Assembly: GCF_001522545.3 (NCBI RefSeq)
Contig: NC_031799.1
Span: forward strand, 45,467,326 to 45,531,325
Reading direction: 5' to 3'
Origin: Parus major
Lineage: Eukaryota; Chordata; Aves; Passeriformes; Paridae
Length of the DNA: 64,000 nucleotides
Shown: piece after piece, positions 30,501 through 41,700 of the stretch
Layout: every line of letters begins with the position of its first letter
How positions within the stretch are numbered: position 1 is the stretch's first letter
Position numbers and translations under genes: made by a program
The notes under the pieces: model-generated
Told to the model about the DNA's origin: nothing
Databases searched by the model: none
What the model saw: the letters and a program-made list of their open reading frames with translations, nothing else

Positions 30501-32475
30501 TTTGTCACCATGCCTGAACCAGTACATTTTGCATGGCTGAAGTTTGTGCTTTTTAACATGGGGGAAGAGAGTACAGGCTCTGACAGTCAACAGAGATCAA
30601 TGTTCTGGTAAGAAACAGGACCACCAAAACTCCACAAGCATCATCTCCCATGCCTATTTAACAGGCCAGAGCATAAGTGCAATCCCATGGCATAAAAGAA
30701 AGCAAGATAACATATAGTTCCTGCCTAGACTTCCCAGATCCTTGGATCATATTATCATATTTATTATTTTATGAACTTTTTTCTAAAGATCTCTAATAAC
30801 CCTTTCGCACTCCATGACAAGTCAACTTACATGACTTGAGAAAAAGTGCTTGAAAGGCAGTTTAAGAGCTACTTTTAAATATCAAAGCAATCTAGAAGCA
30901 TTGAACAAATCAACTTTTTGACAAGGAAACAGTTTGTAACAGGCATCACTGTATGTATGTAGAGAACATACTCCTCTAGTTGTTCTAGTGAGAAAGGCCA
31001 TTGTGAGAAAGGCCAATGATAGATTTTTTTGTAAACTACAAAAAAACAAACTACATTTGTTTTCAAATGGCTACTTTAATTTTCTAGAGTCTGTTTGGAA
31101 CATAAAGTCCATGCATGTAAGGATTATGTTTGTCTAAGGCTTCTGAAAATAGGAAGTGTCCATTGTGTCTGTTTCTGCACTATACATAGAATATGGAAGT
31201 CAAATTATGTGTGATACCAAAACAGGATGGTGTTTTGATAACAATTATCCTCAATTTCTTGTGCTGGAGCAAGATAGTGCACAGTAAACAACTTTTTTTT
31301 CAGGCGTATGAAATCCATATGTTTTGGAGCTTATGAGTGAGCTGACATTAAGGGCAGTGCTACCACTAAATAAGGTCTCCACTACCCAGTTTATCTAGAT
31401 GAGCGCTATTCACAGAGAGACTACAAACTTGCCCCCTCATACATAAGATACGTCAGTAACTTCTGGTATCAGGTTGCAAAATGAAGACTTAATTCTAATC
31501 ATGTTCCGACAATTAACTGGGGAGCAGTTATTCAACTTAATCTGAAGGAGAGTGGCATCCTACTGCAGTGACAAAGGGATGTCACATGAGAGCAAATATG
31601 TCCCTGTGGTGCTAGTGACAAGTAGAAGTAAAGTCTTCAGAGAGTGTTGCAACATCAACCCCTTTCCACTCAGGCCTGTTAAAACCTTTCATAAGGAGAA
31701 GTGTTTATTTTGGGCTGCTTTAGCTACCATTAGACTAACTGGAAACACACTGACCTATACTCCTCAATGCACGGTTCCCACCCTTCTCCAAACGCGGGCT
31801 CTGCAGTGCTGGGTTTGCTACATTCAGTACAAAGGTTACCAAGGAACAAAGGCTAAAGGTTTAGTAAAATTAAACATTAGCTTAACTGCTCTTATGCTTT
31901 AAGACTAAGATCACCCTCGCTGAAGACAGAAACTCAAGTGGCGGATTTATCCGGCTTTCAGAAGCCTTCCTTCAGGCAAGCTCCTGGATTAGACGAGATC
32001 AGCACCGTTCGCATTAGGATACGGGCACGCCTTAGACATCTTCAGGGGATACAGACTATAACCGAGGGAGCAGGGAGGTAGCTTGCCTTGTGGCACAGTG
32101 CACCCAGGCCGGCCCCGGCCCACCCCCGGGACCACCCCGGCCAGCGGGGGCCCGCTCGGGGCAGAGCGCCAGGGCGAGGGTCCCGCCCGCGCCGCCCCTG
32201 ACGGACGAGGGGAGCGGGGACCCCCTCACCCCCCAGCCCCACCCGCCGCCCCCGCAGGACGTACCCAAGCCGAGGCCCTCGGGACCCTGCAGCGCCTCGG
32301 GCACCTCGCCGTTCTCCAGGATGCCGTAGCCCTCGTCGTTCTCGATGCCCGCGATCTCGTTCTCTTGCTGCGCCAGGAAAGCGGCGGCGGGATCCTCCTC
32401 GCCACCGTCGGGCATCCCGTTCCCGGACAGCGGCTGCTGCGGCTGCTGGGCACCGAAGAGCTCCGTGTCGGCCAT
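18382..32475 (-). CDS. CLTA: CLTA, clathrin light chain A (complete, seven coding exons)
   Basis: Regulatory subunit of the clathrin triskelion; its central helix binds the heavy-chain hub on coated vesicles. Exons on the minus strand in order: 32475-32265, 25739-25702, 23828-23711, 22363-22252, 20850-20797, 19632-19597 and 18553-18382. All junctions keep frame. With both cassettes the protein is 246 residues, without them 216 (human 248/218). Visible parts are the light-chain consensus GEEDPAAAFLAQQ...EIAGIENDE (residues 25-48), the heavy-chain-binding helix (exons 3-4, EPESIRKWREEQ...WYARQDEK), the neuronal insert, and a C-terminus ending QAPLVR. The start lies in ACCCATGG with in-frame ORF but no homology upstream. 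The N-terminal 24 residues are Q/P/G-rich and unlike the mammalian MAELDPFG form. It is head-to-head with NANS and tail-to-tail with GNE. Confidence 0.97.
19597..19632 (-). CDS. CLTA: CLTA neuronal cassette exon B (36 nt)
   Basis: It encodes TNINHPCYSLEQ, identical to the 12-residue mammalian brain insert as I recall it. The acceptor is ctttaag and the donor is the weak GTTAAG, as expected of a regulated microexon. It is phase-neutral. Confidence 0.93.
19829..20056 (-). CDS. Candidate alternative CLTA terminal exon (unconfirmed)
   Basis: Between the two neuronal cassettes the minus strand carries a strong pyrimidine-rich acceptor (aatttcttcccttaatttgtag). One base completing the CLTA split codon follows, then 45 open codons starting LELKDGYATDSKV, a TAA at 19920-19918, and AATAAA at 19834-19829 followed by a GT-rich stretch. 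The open frame is the one CLTA exons 4 or 5 would enter. Use of it would replace the conserved CLTA C-terminus with a hydrophobic-centred tail. I do not recognise the peptide. It may be chance. Confidence 0.35.
20797..20850 (-). CDS. CLTA: CLTA neuronal cassette exon A (54 nt)
   Basis: The acceptor is tgctacctag and the donor is GTATGT. It encodes VADEAFYKQPFADVIGYV, matching the 18-residue brain-specific insert of mammalian CLTA. Both ends are in the same phase, so inclusion or skipping keeps frame. Confidence 0.94.
20870..20893. repeat. Short (GGCA)n-like microsatellite
   Basis: caggcaggcaagcaggcagg lies about 20 bp upstream (in CLTA sense) of the neuronal cassette exon A. Confidence 0.6.
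22252..22363 (-). CDS. CLTA: CLTA exon 4
   Basis: The acceptor is aaatcttcag and the donor is GTAAAG. It encodes DANSRKQEAEWKEKAIKELE to KTKASN plus AG of a split Arg codon, i.e. the charged central coiled coil. That AG| phase is shared by the two cassette exons and the last exon, which allows skipping. Confidence 0.95.
23303..23685 (-). mobile_element. CR1 3'-tail fragment in CLTA intron 3
   Basis: Reads on the plus strand as aatcataaaatggcttgagt, gaggccttaaagatcaccta and so on: the reverse of a CR1 3' end. It abuts CLTA exon 3. Confidence 0.88.
23711..23828 (-). CDS. CLTA: CLTA exon 3
   Basis: The acceptor is ctttcctccaag and the donor is GTAAGC. It encodes ESNGPTDCYAAISQADRLQ to RLEQL plus one base, the start of the heavy-chain-binding helix. 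A minus-strand CR1 tail ends about 25 bp inside the following intron. Confidence 0.95.
25702..25739 (-). CDS. CLTA: CLTA exon 2 (38 nt)
   Basis: The acceptor is ctctttacag and the donor is GTAAGA. It completes a split codon and encodes DAVDGVVNGDVYQ (human DAVDGVMNGEYYQ). Too short for ORF detection; found by phase and homology. Confidence 0.95.
25740..32264. other. CLTA intron 1 (6.5 kb), nothing coding recognised
   Basis: AT-rich. Holds a 25-bp near-tandem duplication (28940-28989), a poly-T run near 28428 and a segment related to 35.9 kb (listed). The 116-codon ORF at 31552-31902 has no recognisable content. Confidence 0.6.
26994..27096 (+). repeat. Dispersed repeat copy 1 (pair with 35866-35966)
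   Basis: Shares the pattern ta-tttataactagact, gatggt-gcctact, atcagatt and gtaaggta with the segment at 35.9 kb, same orientation, with many substitutions. This suggests an old interspersed element not otherwise named here. Confidence 0.55.
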
Positions 32476-32790
32476 GGGTGAAGACGAGCGGGCGGGCAGC
32501 TGCGGCTCCGCACCGCGCCTACGCCGGGCAGCAGCGCGGAAGGGGCGGGGGCGCCCGCCTGCGCCAATGAGCGGCGAGCGCAGCCGTCTGCACCCAATCA
32601 GCGAGCGGCCGTGGCGGGGCCTGTGGAACGCGGACCAATCAGCGCCCAGAGAGCGGCGGGCGGGCGGGGCGGAGCGCGGTCCCGGTGCCCGGCCGCGGTG
32701 CCCACAGGAGCCCGGCGCACCGGCGGGCTCCGCTCCCTCGGGCTGCGGCGGCACCGGGGTCGCCTCTGCCAGCCTGCCAAAGCACAGGCG
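32100..32790. promoter_or_regulatory. CpG island / CLTA promoter with three CCAAT boxes
   Basis: A GC- and CpG-dense block covers CLTA exon 1 and its upstream side. CCAAT occurs on the plus strand at 32564-32568, 32594-32598 and 32635-32639 (spacing 30 and 41 bp), so CLTA reads ATTGG. GC boxes (ggggcggggg near 32542, ggcggggcgg near 32661) flank them. No TATA box is seen. This is a typical housekeeping promoter. NF-Y/Sp1 binding is inferred. Confidence 0.75.
32265..32475 (-). CDS. CLTA: CLTA exon 1
   Basis: Seventy codons plus one base, from MADTELFGAQQ to GPEGLGL, with donor GTACGT. It holds the invariant light-chain block DPAAAFLAQQ/EIAGIENDE. It is embedded in the CpG island. Upstream in-frame codons to 32859 are open but are taken as 5' UTR and promoter. 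Confidence 0.95.
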
Positions 32791-32954
32791 CTCCCTTGGG
32801 ACAAGACACGGGTCCGTCGGCAACTTGGAGACAAATTCAAACCAGCAGAATACGTCCAAAACATCGGTTGTGTCAAATATCCCTATCTCGTGATTTTGGG
32901 TGTCTTCTGTCTGACAGGGAAGCTTAAGTCACAGAAATACAGAAGGTGTCAAGT

Positions 32955-33235
32955 TGGTAGAGTGGGTCATTTGGTTCAACCTCTCTGCTAAAGCAGGGTC
33001 ATCCCAGAACATTTGGTACAGGACTGTGTCTATATGGCTCTTGAATATCTACCGTGAGAGAGACTTCACACCCTCTCTGGACAATCTGTTCCAATGCTTA
33101 GTCACCCACACAGTAAAGTTCTTTCTCAGATTCAAGTGGGATTTACAAGTGCAACAGTTTTTGCCAGTCCTAGTGGTTAGCACCATCAAAAAGACCCTGG
33201 CTCCTGCTCTTGACACCCCTGCCTTTAGATATTTA
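32955..33235 (-). mobile_element. CR1 3'-tail fragment
   Basis: Reverse-strand CR1 consensus (accctctctggacaatctgttccaatgctt type; aaagttctttctcagattca). Lies about 0.5 kb upstream of the CLTA start. Confidence 0.8.
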
Positions 33236-33407
33236 TTAATTAATAAGGTCAAACCTTATGAAAAATGAGGTCAAACCAGTGTAAATTCAGGAAGCATGTG
33301 TTCCATTGACCACGTGTTGACAAAATGTTAGTTGGCAGGGCAGTGATTTCTGATACAATTTTTTTGACGGTTGCTTTGATCGGTTTCTGTATCTGGCTTA
33401 TAACACA

Positions 33408-33990
33408 GAGAGAATCATAAAATCGTAGAATGTTAAGGGATTAGAATGGACAAAAAGATCATCTAGTCCCAACCCCTGCTTTCTTGAGCAGGGAAACCTT
33501 CCACTAGAGCAGATTACTCCAGGTCTCACCCAACCTGGCCTTCAACACTGACAGGGTTGGGACATCCACAGTCTCCCCGGGAAACCTGTGCCAGCATGTT
33601 CCTGCCAGAAGACTAAAGAATTTCTTCCTAATATCTAACCTAAATTTACCCCCTTTCAGTTTGTACCCATTAGCCCTTGCCCTGTCACTACTGTTCCTGA
33701 CACTGACTCCCTCTCCAGGTTCTCTGTAGTACCCTTCTGATACTGGGAGTTTGCACAACCTTCTCCAGGATGAACAGACCCAACTTCCCCAGTCTGTCTT
33801 TGTAGGGGAGGTGGTTCAGTCCTCTTAACAACATCGTGGCCTCCTCTGGACTTGCTCCCACAGTTCCATGTCTTTCTTATGCTGAGGACGTTGGAGCTGT
33901 GTGCAGTACTCCAGGTCGGGTCTCACATGAGCAGAGAGAGGGACAATCACCTCCTTGGACCTGCTGGCCATGCATAGTCTCTATTGGCAC
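33408..33990 (-). mobile_element. CR1 3'-tail fragment, ~0.6 kb
   Basis: Begins with aatcataaaatcgtagaatg and continues with the reverse CR1 consensus (cctgtgccagcatgttcctg; aatttcttcctaatatctaa). It is inverted like the neighbouring fragment. Confidence 0.88.
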
Positions 33991-36900
33991 AGCACAGAGG
34001 GGAGGGGAAAATATTGCTGTAAGAAAGGAGAAAATTATGCAGGCAGCCCTCAAGCTGGTACTGTTGCTGCAAGTGGTTAATTCCACTTACATGTTGCCTA
34101 TGTGTGTATGTTTTATGAAATATTAGAAGTAATGCTATCCAGGCTTATGTTATAGTCCCAAACAAGGTTCAGACATATTGCAGAAGGAGGCCAAATTCAG
34201 AGAAAAGTTAAACTCTGAAAGACAGTTGTTTCCCGTGTGAGTTTAATGGCTGAGATAAACCACATGCTGAGTGACCCTTTTCCCCCCGTCAATGTAATTT
34301 GCTAGAGAAAAAAGCACAGGTAAACTCTGGTAGTACGACAGAGAGCTGATTTCATCTCATTTAGTCAAATTAAATATGTGCCTTGTTTCTCCTATGAAAA
34401 CTCAGAATCTGGTATGGCAGGAGGCTAGACTTCCCTGAAGTTTGTCTTTCATTAAAAACACAGCAGGGATATTTATTTTAAACAATCTCCAGCTGTCATA
34501 GGGAAGCTAAAGAATTAAAAACAACAGCAGTAAGCAGGCCTATAACTCACAACAGATGATAACAATGAAATGCCATCATGAAGTGTATGCCATGGTCTCA
34601 CAGAAACTTTCTGGCTTTGTTCCACAAGTTCTTCTAAAAACATACTTCTGTGTTCATTTTCATCAGACTTCTTTCCTTATATGTAAATAAAAGTAATATT
34701 GCACTGCTTCCCTTTAACTATGACGAGTGAATTTTGGATGACTGTCTAGCTATTTCCTCTTTTGCTTTACCACTGCCTCTTAGCCCTCTGTGGGATTTCT
34801 GATGGCACAAACACAAGTAGGACATTGTGATTTAAAATGAAAAGCAAATCCGGTTACTTGCTTGTCTAAAAATTGCAGAATAGGGATTAAGGAATATGAA
34901 ATATAAGCAGAATTGCAATTTTTCAAATGGCCCAAGAAAATTATTTTCTCTATTCCATCAGAATGAGTAACTGAATGTCATTCCTTTAGATGCAAAGGAA
35001 AATACAGTGAGCCATTAAATCTGTTTTCATGATGAATTAAAAAATGTTTACATTATCTGTAATTCAGATGCGCTATGAAGTGTTCTTGCACTGACAAAGC
35101 TATTATTGCTTTACTGCTTTCTCACCCTGTAAAAGAAGCCAAGATACCTCCTTTTGTCAAGGCAGGTGTTACCCCTTAGAGAGTAGTACAAAACATAAGA
35201 GTAGCACACCCTTTGTTATTCATCCATAGTCGTTTGTTGATGTGCCACACTGGGGAGAAGAGTTTATTGCAGACATATTAGATGAATAAACCCTCATGGA
35301 AATATGAAAAGGCAAACAGACTACAAAGAAGTGTCAGGATTGTTCTCTTTCTCTCCATTCTTTGAAAGATGGTGACATTTAATTCCAGTTTCTGTATGTA
35401 CTGAGATTTGGTTTAGAAGTAGTTTAAAAATATGTTTTTGAGCATCCATGAAAATATGGGTTTGCAACTCTGCACTTCCAACATTAAGAAAGTCATTGCA
35501 ACAGGGTAGTGGGATTTCTCTGACTCTTTCACAAAGCTTTTGATTTAAGAAATTAAATAATTAGTAGAACAGATGTTTCTAGAGAAAAAAAAATTGAAAT
35601 GCAAGTCCTTACAACACTCTGTAAGCATGCAAATGAGAAAGACATTGCACAGCTGACATCTGGACATGAATCACTCCTCAGGAAACCTCTCTAACTAAAG
35701 AGATCCAGCACAAGAGCCCGCAGTTGGTGGTAAGTCGAAGGTGAGTGCACACAATGACAAGGACTTGATCCAGTTCCATTGAAACCAATTAAGAGGTTCC
35801 CTCAAAACTGCTGATGGCTTTCAAGCAACTTTCAAGCTATAGACTGAAGTTAGAAAAACCTCCCAGCTTTTTACTTACAAGAATCTAGTATTTATAACTA
35901 GACTTCTGTGTCAGAAAGATGGTGCCTACTTGGGATCAGATTGTCACTCCTTTGCAAGGTATAAGAGCCAAAAATAACTGGTTTGAGAGGCACATAAAGC
36001 TACCAGCATCAGTCTGCTCCACAACAGCTACCCTGCACATCACTTCAAATCAATCTAGAAGCTCCCTCGAAGCAGATTTTTAAAGGTCACTGCGCATACA
36101 CTGACTTGGGCACTTACAGCTACAATTAACAGTTCTACTAAATGGGTTTATGAGGACTGAAGCCCACAAAGAAAACATTTGTACACGTCACTGCCATTCA
36201 GTTCAAGCCCATCTGCACTACAGACTCATGCTGCAGCTGTTCACCTTGTTTTGATGGGGCTGGATTTAAAGCCAAGCCAGGATCTATAACTCATTGACAG
36301 CAGCAGCTTAAAATAAGCCATCCGCCTGCTTTGACTACCTAGGAAGATCAAAGAGCAATTCTCCTATTCAGACAATCAAACCAGAGACATGTTTATTGCT
36401 ACAAATTGCAAGAGAAGCCAGACTTTAAAGATACGTAGTTCTCATCCCCAGAAGAAAGGCAGTTTTTTCACGAGGGAGGCTCCTTGAGAGCATCAAGTCA
36501 CCTGCTAGGCAAGAGGATTTGAAGAGGCCCACCCTTACTTCACATGCATATTGACAAACATGTCTTCTGCTAAAAGACCTCCAGTACCACAGCAAGACAC
36601 ACTGCTTTCCATTTACCAAGCTGATTTGCTGCCATGAGAATTTAATTATGTGAAGGAATGAAGAGACGCTTCTGGTAGCATCCACACTGTTAAACACAAA
36701 CATCCCAAGAGGCGCAACTACTTCCCAAGGAACACCCAGAAGTCAGTAAAATAAGGAACATACCTACAACTAATAAACATGTGGTGCTATGCTGCTTTTT
36801 TGTTGCTCCGACAGCTGTATCTAATCATCACAGCTGTGCATGGTATTTAAACAGAATCTGAGTAAGGACAGAATAGACATTGTTCCCTACATAAGGGAAG

Positions 36901-37030
36901 CACAGAGCTGCACAGAGATGAACAGAGTGGAGGGTTACACTGTCAGAGCAGAACAGCAGTAAGTAATATGACAAGAATAGTATAAAGAGGCAGGTTTACA
37001 AATACAGGATCAGGATACTTGAAATTATAT
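33991..37030. other. CLTA-NANS intergenic, mostly unique
   Basis: No gene recognised. Contains dispersed repeat copy 2 at 35866-35966. Confidence 0.55.
35866..35966 (+). repeat. Dispersed repeat copy 2 (pair with 26994-27096)
   Basis: See copy 1; the best-conserved core is tttataactagact followed by gatggtgcctact. Not recognised as CR1. Confidence 0.55.
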
Positions 37031-37039
37031 GAATGAGTA

Positions 37040-38170
37040 AGCAACACCATGAAGGTAAGTCTTGCCAACATTTTGGATGGATAGAGTGGCCCTCTCCTTA
37101 ATACAAGAGTACTTCAGTCCTTTAATAATCTTTCTGTCTTGCCCTGGATTCACTCCAGTATGTCCATGTCCTTCTTGTTCTGTGGGCCCAAAACTGGATT
37201 CAGCATTCCAGTTGTGCTGAATGCAGAGGATCACTTTCTTTCACATGCTGACAGTGGTCTTCCTAGTACAGTCCAGGATGCTGTTGGCCTTTTTCATTGT
37301 GCGGGTATATAGCAATATAATAGATAGATGATAGGTAGATGATAAGTTTCTTGCTCCCAAAGACCTCAAGGCCCTTCCTTGCCAAGCTATTCTCTAGCCC
37401 CCAGAATGTACTGACAGCTGGAATTATTCTTATCCGTGTAAGACTGCACTTCCTGTTGTTGAGCTCTATGAGATCCCCCTCTGCCCAGTTCTCCAGTCTA
37501 CCAAGGTCCCTCTCAGTGGCAGCACAACCTTGCTGTTGTACAATATGTGAACTTGCTGTAGCAGCACTCTGCTCCACCATCCAGGTTGTTAATGAAGAAC
37601 CTCAACAGTACTGGCCTCACTATCATTCCCTGAAGTAAAATGCTAGTGAACTTGCTTCCAGTTTGATTTTGCGCCACATATAACAACCTCTGGACCCAAT
37701 TGTTCACATAATTGTCTCACTGTCCATTTATTTATCCCATACTTTGTCAGCTTGTCTTGTTGGTACGTTGTGAAAGACAGCATTAAAACCCTATTACAGC
37801 CAAGGTAAACAATGTCTCACTTTTCTCCATTCATGCAGCAGGCAAGGCAACTCACTGTGGAAGGTTATCAAGTTGGTTAAGCGTGACTTCCTTCTGTAAG
37901 TGCATGGTGGCTTCTGATGACTTTTTGTCTTTACTGAGATTGGAAATGGTATCCAGGATTGGTTACTCCATCATCTTCCCTAGGGCTCAACTGAAACTGG
38001 TTGGCCTGTTGCTCTGCTGATGTTCTTTTTTGACTTTCTGGAAGATAGCTGTGACACTGGCTCTCTTCCAGTCTTGAGGAGCATTCCCAATTGCTGTGGC
38101 CTTTCAAAGACTATCATGGGTGTACTCCCAAAGACATCAGTAAGCTTTGTCATTGGTGGAGTATGTAAGG
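37040..38170 (-). mobile_element. CR1-like LINE remnant, 1.1 kb, decayed
   Basis: Reverse-strand matches to the extended CR1 3' region (caggatgctgttggcctttt; gttgtgaaagacagcattaa; ggttggcctgttgctctgct), interrupted by a GATA-like microsatellite near 37320-37345. A solo LTR lies at its edge. Confidence 0.65.
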
Positions 38171-38176
38171 CCTATT

Positions 38177-38770
38177 TGTGTTGGAAAGGTAGAATCAGAA
38201 AGGAATTATAAATATGATTCCTTAGCCAGAGCTTAGCCTTAGCTAAGGCTAAAGGAGAAATACAAATGAAAGCACAGTTTGAATAATTCAAAGAAACCAG
38301 TCTGGTATGCCGGAACACATTCTTCCCCACAGTAAAACTAAGCCGAGACCCCTCTCCCCAGCCTTGTAAGGAAAGGTCTGAAGGACCCTGAGATAACTAA
38401 AAATATGCAAAAGCAGCGATTTCTATAGGTTGCACACAAATGTTACTGTATTAGTATACTTACAAAGATTGATTAGCGAAGGAATAGAATATTCAATGTA
38501 TAGATTATATAAGTAATTGTAAAGGAAAGCTCGGCCTCTTTTTCCAGCTCTCTCACTTCTGTTCTGGTACTCTCTTTCTTAGCTATCTTAAGTCTTAAAC
38601 TCATGTATTCATCTTCTACCCCCTTTTGTATTGTTCCCTCTGAGCCTGCTTTGAGCTTCATCTGCTGGCTTCTAGCAGGGCTCTCTCACCCACACCCTGA
38701 AATAAACTACTAACATCCAACTCGACTATAGAGGTCTCTGCAGTGTCCACGCCCCAAAGTATCTCTTACA
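38177..38770 (+). mobile_element. Solo LTR of an endogenous retrovirus, 594 bp, with TATT target duplication
   Basis: Starts TGTGTTGGAAAGG and ends CTCTTACA (TG...CA). It is flanked by TATT at 38173-38176 and 38771-38774. A TATA-like tatataa lies near 38506 and AATAAA at 38702, followed by R/U5-like sequence. No gag, pol or env is seen on either side, so this is a recombined single LTR. A 4-bp duplication is usual for gammaretrovirus-like elements. Confidence 0.72.
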
Positions 38771-38774
38771 TATT

Positions 38775-41700
38775 TGTTTATGTGCTCCTTAAGCTGGTCC
38801 TTTTCAACTTGGGAAAAGTTTATTTTCTCCAATTTCTCTGGTTCAGCCTATTCCTCTGGTTGCAGAGCCTTGAGATTCTTGAATGGAATAAAACATTAGG
38901 AATGTTTTATTGCAACAGACCTAATAAGGTGCTCCAAATTTACTCATAATCCAAGGTGGACAGTTTGATTTAGGTGCATACAAATCCAGTGTAGAGATAG
39001 GTGTCTTTCTGATAATTGAAACAGTAGCATGTGACTCCCATGGATCATTACTTCACAGTCAGAAATACATGAAAAAATAGAACTAGGTTTTTCATGCCTT
39101 ACCATTTGTTTTCTTAAAAACATCTGCTTTGATAAAAGGAGTCAGAGGAAATGCACAGAAAAAGTCTTATATGTTGCGTTTTCATAAAAATGGAGAAGTC
39201 AACATTTTTGTGGAGCTCTGAGAGGTGTATGAAATAATAAGGGATAATGTGCTTGAAGGGTCCCATTTAGTTCTTGATATAAAACTTATTCATTATCAGG
39301 AAGAAAAAGCCCTGTGTAGGGATAGAAGAAAAAATTACCTATTTGTAGGTATTTCTGGAACACATTTGCAAGCCAGGTCATTGATTCGCCTTTTCAGGAT
39401 AAAGGCTTATTACCAAAAACAAATAAAAAAAATATCATGTAGAACTGCTGAAGCCTGCAAGAAGCCTCAAATTCCTGCCTTATTAAATTTGCTTCATATG
39501 CCAGCAAGGGAGATGACTGATGTTATTGTGAGGTAACTCAATCATCTTTGAAATGCCAATTGGGAGGGTTCCTTAAGCCTGAATAAGGGCAATTCATATC
39601 TTCAAGAACAAGTTTACAGGAAAACATTTTGAATTCCTCACTAGTGAAAGATTAAACAGAACCTCTGATTCCACAAAGCAATGGCATGTACGTTTGACTT
39701 TACAGTTTCTTGTTGTAGAATGTGCTGCATGTGAAGTTCTTATATCCAAAGGAAGAATTGTCAGACTGCCTGACAGAACTGTCCTGAGAGAAAAATGAGT
39801 TTTCCACAGATGATAACTTCCTAGCCTGCCTGATCAAACTGATTGCGACTGTGTAGGTAATAAGCATCTTTCTGTCCTATAATCTCATCCTCATCTTCTC
39901 TGGCATAACTGAAGAGACCTATTTAATTTAAAACAGAAATTTTAAATTCCCCAACACCATCAGAAGTACTCAGTGAAAAATTTTATTTTGGTAGTGTGAA
40001 AATGCATTCAGTAAATTAGTTTCCAGTCAAGTTTTCTGGACAATCTGTATTATATCTTTGTTGTCCAGTTTGGATTCCCAAGGCTACTTCACACTACTTT
40101 GTCTCGGTAGTACTTTAGTATCACTTTTGAATGTAGAACTTCTGCAACTCCTAAGGTAATAAAACTAATTGAAGTATTAGCAAGTAAGCTACCACTTCTT
40201 TAATGCATTACAGTCCTACCGACTTCCTTAGAAACAATGAAGCAGTGGCCTTTTCTGGATTTGATTTACAGACACAAAAGCATTCTGTGAGGTGCAGAAT
40301 GAGTATTTCACCTTGCCCAAACCCAACACAAGTCACAAAAATTTGAGAAGAATCTGACTACATAAAAACAACTCATGCAAAGAAATATAAATGAAAGTAA
40401 CTCTTTAATTGTATTTCTGCTGTAAACTACTTTTCAAAGTGTGATTTAAATATTTTTTTAATGGCTTAATTGAACCTGAAATAAGTGACAGACACTTGAA
40501 ATACCAGGATTATTGAAGCACATACTGAGTAGAAGTCACTGCAGACTGTTGCAACGTAAGGAAGTTAAGAAGGCTAAGGCAGAAGGGAAAAGCCATTCTT
40601 TATTGACAGGGATTTTTCTTTTTAACCTTTTTTAATTAATTGCCATTTTTAGAAGAACTTTTTAAGTTGACTGTATGGAAAACTGGGTAGTCAAGAGCTT
40701 TTTGTAGCTCTTTTGAAGCTCTTGGATCTGCCATGATTTTCTCATTTCCCTCCTGAAACAGCAACAGGTTTATGATTTCCATACAGAAGGTGAGGTATTT
40801 CACCACTTTCCCCTGTCTAAGTGTCAAAGTAATCTACATTCTGAACACATAGAAAGCACCCATTCAGCTGCCTTATCACAAAATACATTAACTTGACTTT
40901 TTTTTTTTTTTTTTTTTTTCCCCTGGGTAATCAAGGCAGTAGCATCTATGCGAATGGTTATTTTTCTGGTCAGAGTTCAGTTTTCATTGTAACACTTGCA
41001 AGTGTTAGTGATCTATTTCCCTGCAACAGCATACCTAGACTCTGATCTGCTGGAAGAAAGCAACTGGATCCAGATGCAAGACGTGCCTCTTTGAGTGGGA
41101 ACTTGTGACTAACATGTACAAACCAGCCGGGAATGGGTTTGGCTATGACCTCAGTCCACAGACTGTAATGATGAGCAAGCAGGTCAATGGTGAGCGATGT
41201 CAGCCAGGCAGGCCAGGAGGCTGAGATGCAGACTGGCACTCCCACAGCTCCACCGAGGCAGGACTGACAGCCCCAAGCTAAGCTGACAAAGAAACATTCT
41301 GTTTATTCTCACTGTTTCGTGTGTCACGGGTTTCTGCATCACACACTTCTTAACTGTTCCTCTGACAACAGATGTATTATTTCTGTCCTATGGCTCTCCC
41401 TTATGCCTTTTATAATTGCATGGAGGCTTCTTAAACTAATAATTTACATTTACACACCTCTCAGAAAAGTGAGAGTATTAGACCTCTCCCTCTCTGCCCT
41501 CAATTTACAGAGTGCAGCCTCCTCCCTCCTCTGCTCCTACAGAGTAGAACTGAAGTACAACCAGATTAGAATGGATGGTGTCTACTTATTCCAAATGCCA
41601 ATTCAGAGATGCTAAAGACCAGATATTTTATACATGTATTGTGTTAGTTCAGCACACTTCTCATACTGATTTGTAACTCCAACAATTCAATAGATCTGTA

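Noticed and set aside
31552..31902. 116-codon ORF in CLTA intron 1
   Set aside because: No recognised domain, no splice context, antisense to the CLTA gene.
32476..32859. In-frame N-terminal extension of CLTA (267-codon ORF)
   Set aside because: No homology before MADTELFG. The region is the promoter with CCAAT and GC boxes; clathrin light chain length is already correct from 32475.
32345..32893. 182-codon plus-strand ORF across the CLTA CpG island
   Set aside because: Antisense to CLTA exon 1 and its promoter. Long only because GC-rich DNA has few stops; residue content is Arg/Gly/Pro/Ala-biased with no domain.
41039..41221. Plus-strand open stretch ending at a good donor (aatg|gtgagc)
   Set aside because: Peptide unrecognised, no convincing acceptor without an in-frame stop, and the opposite strand is open too.
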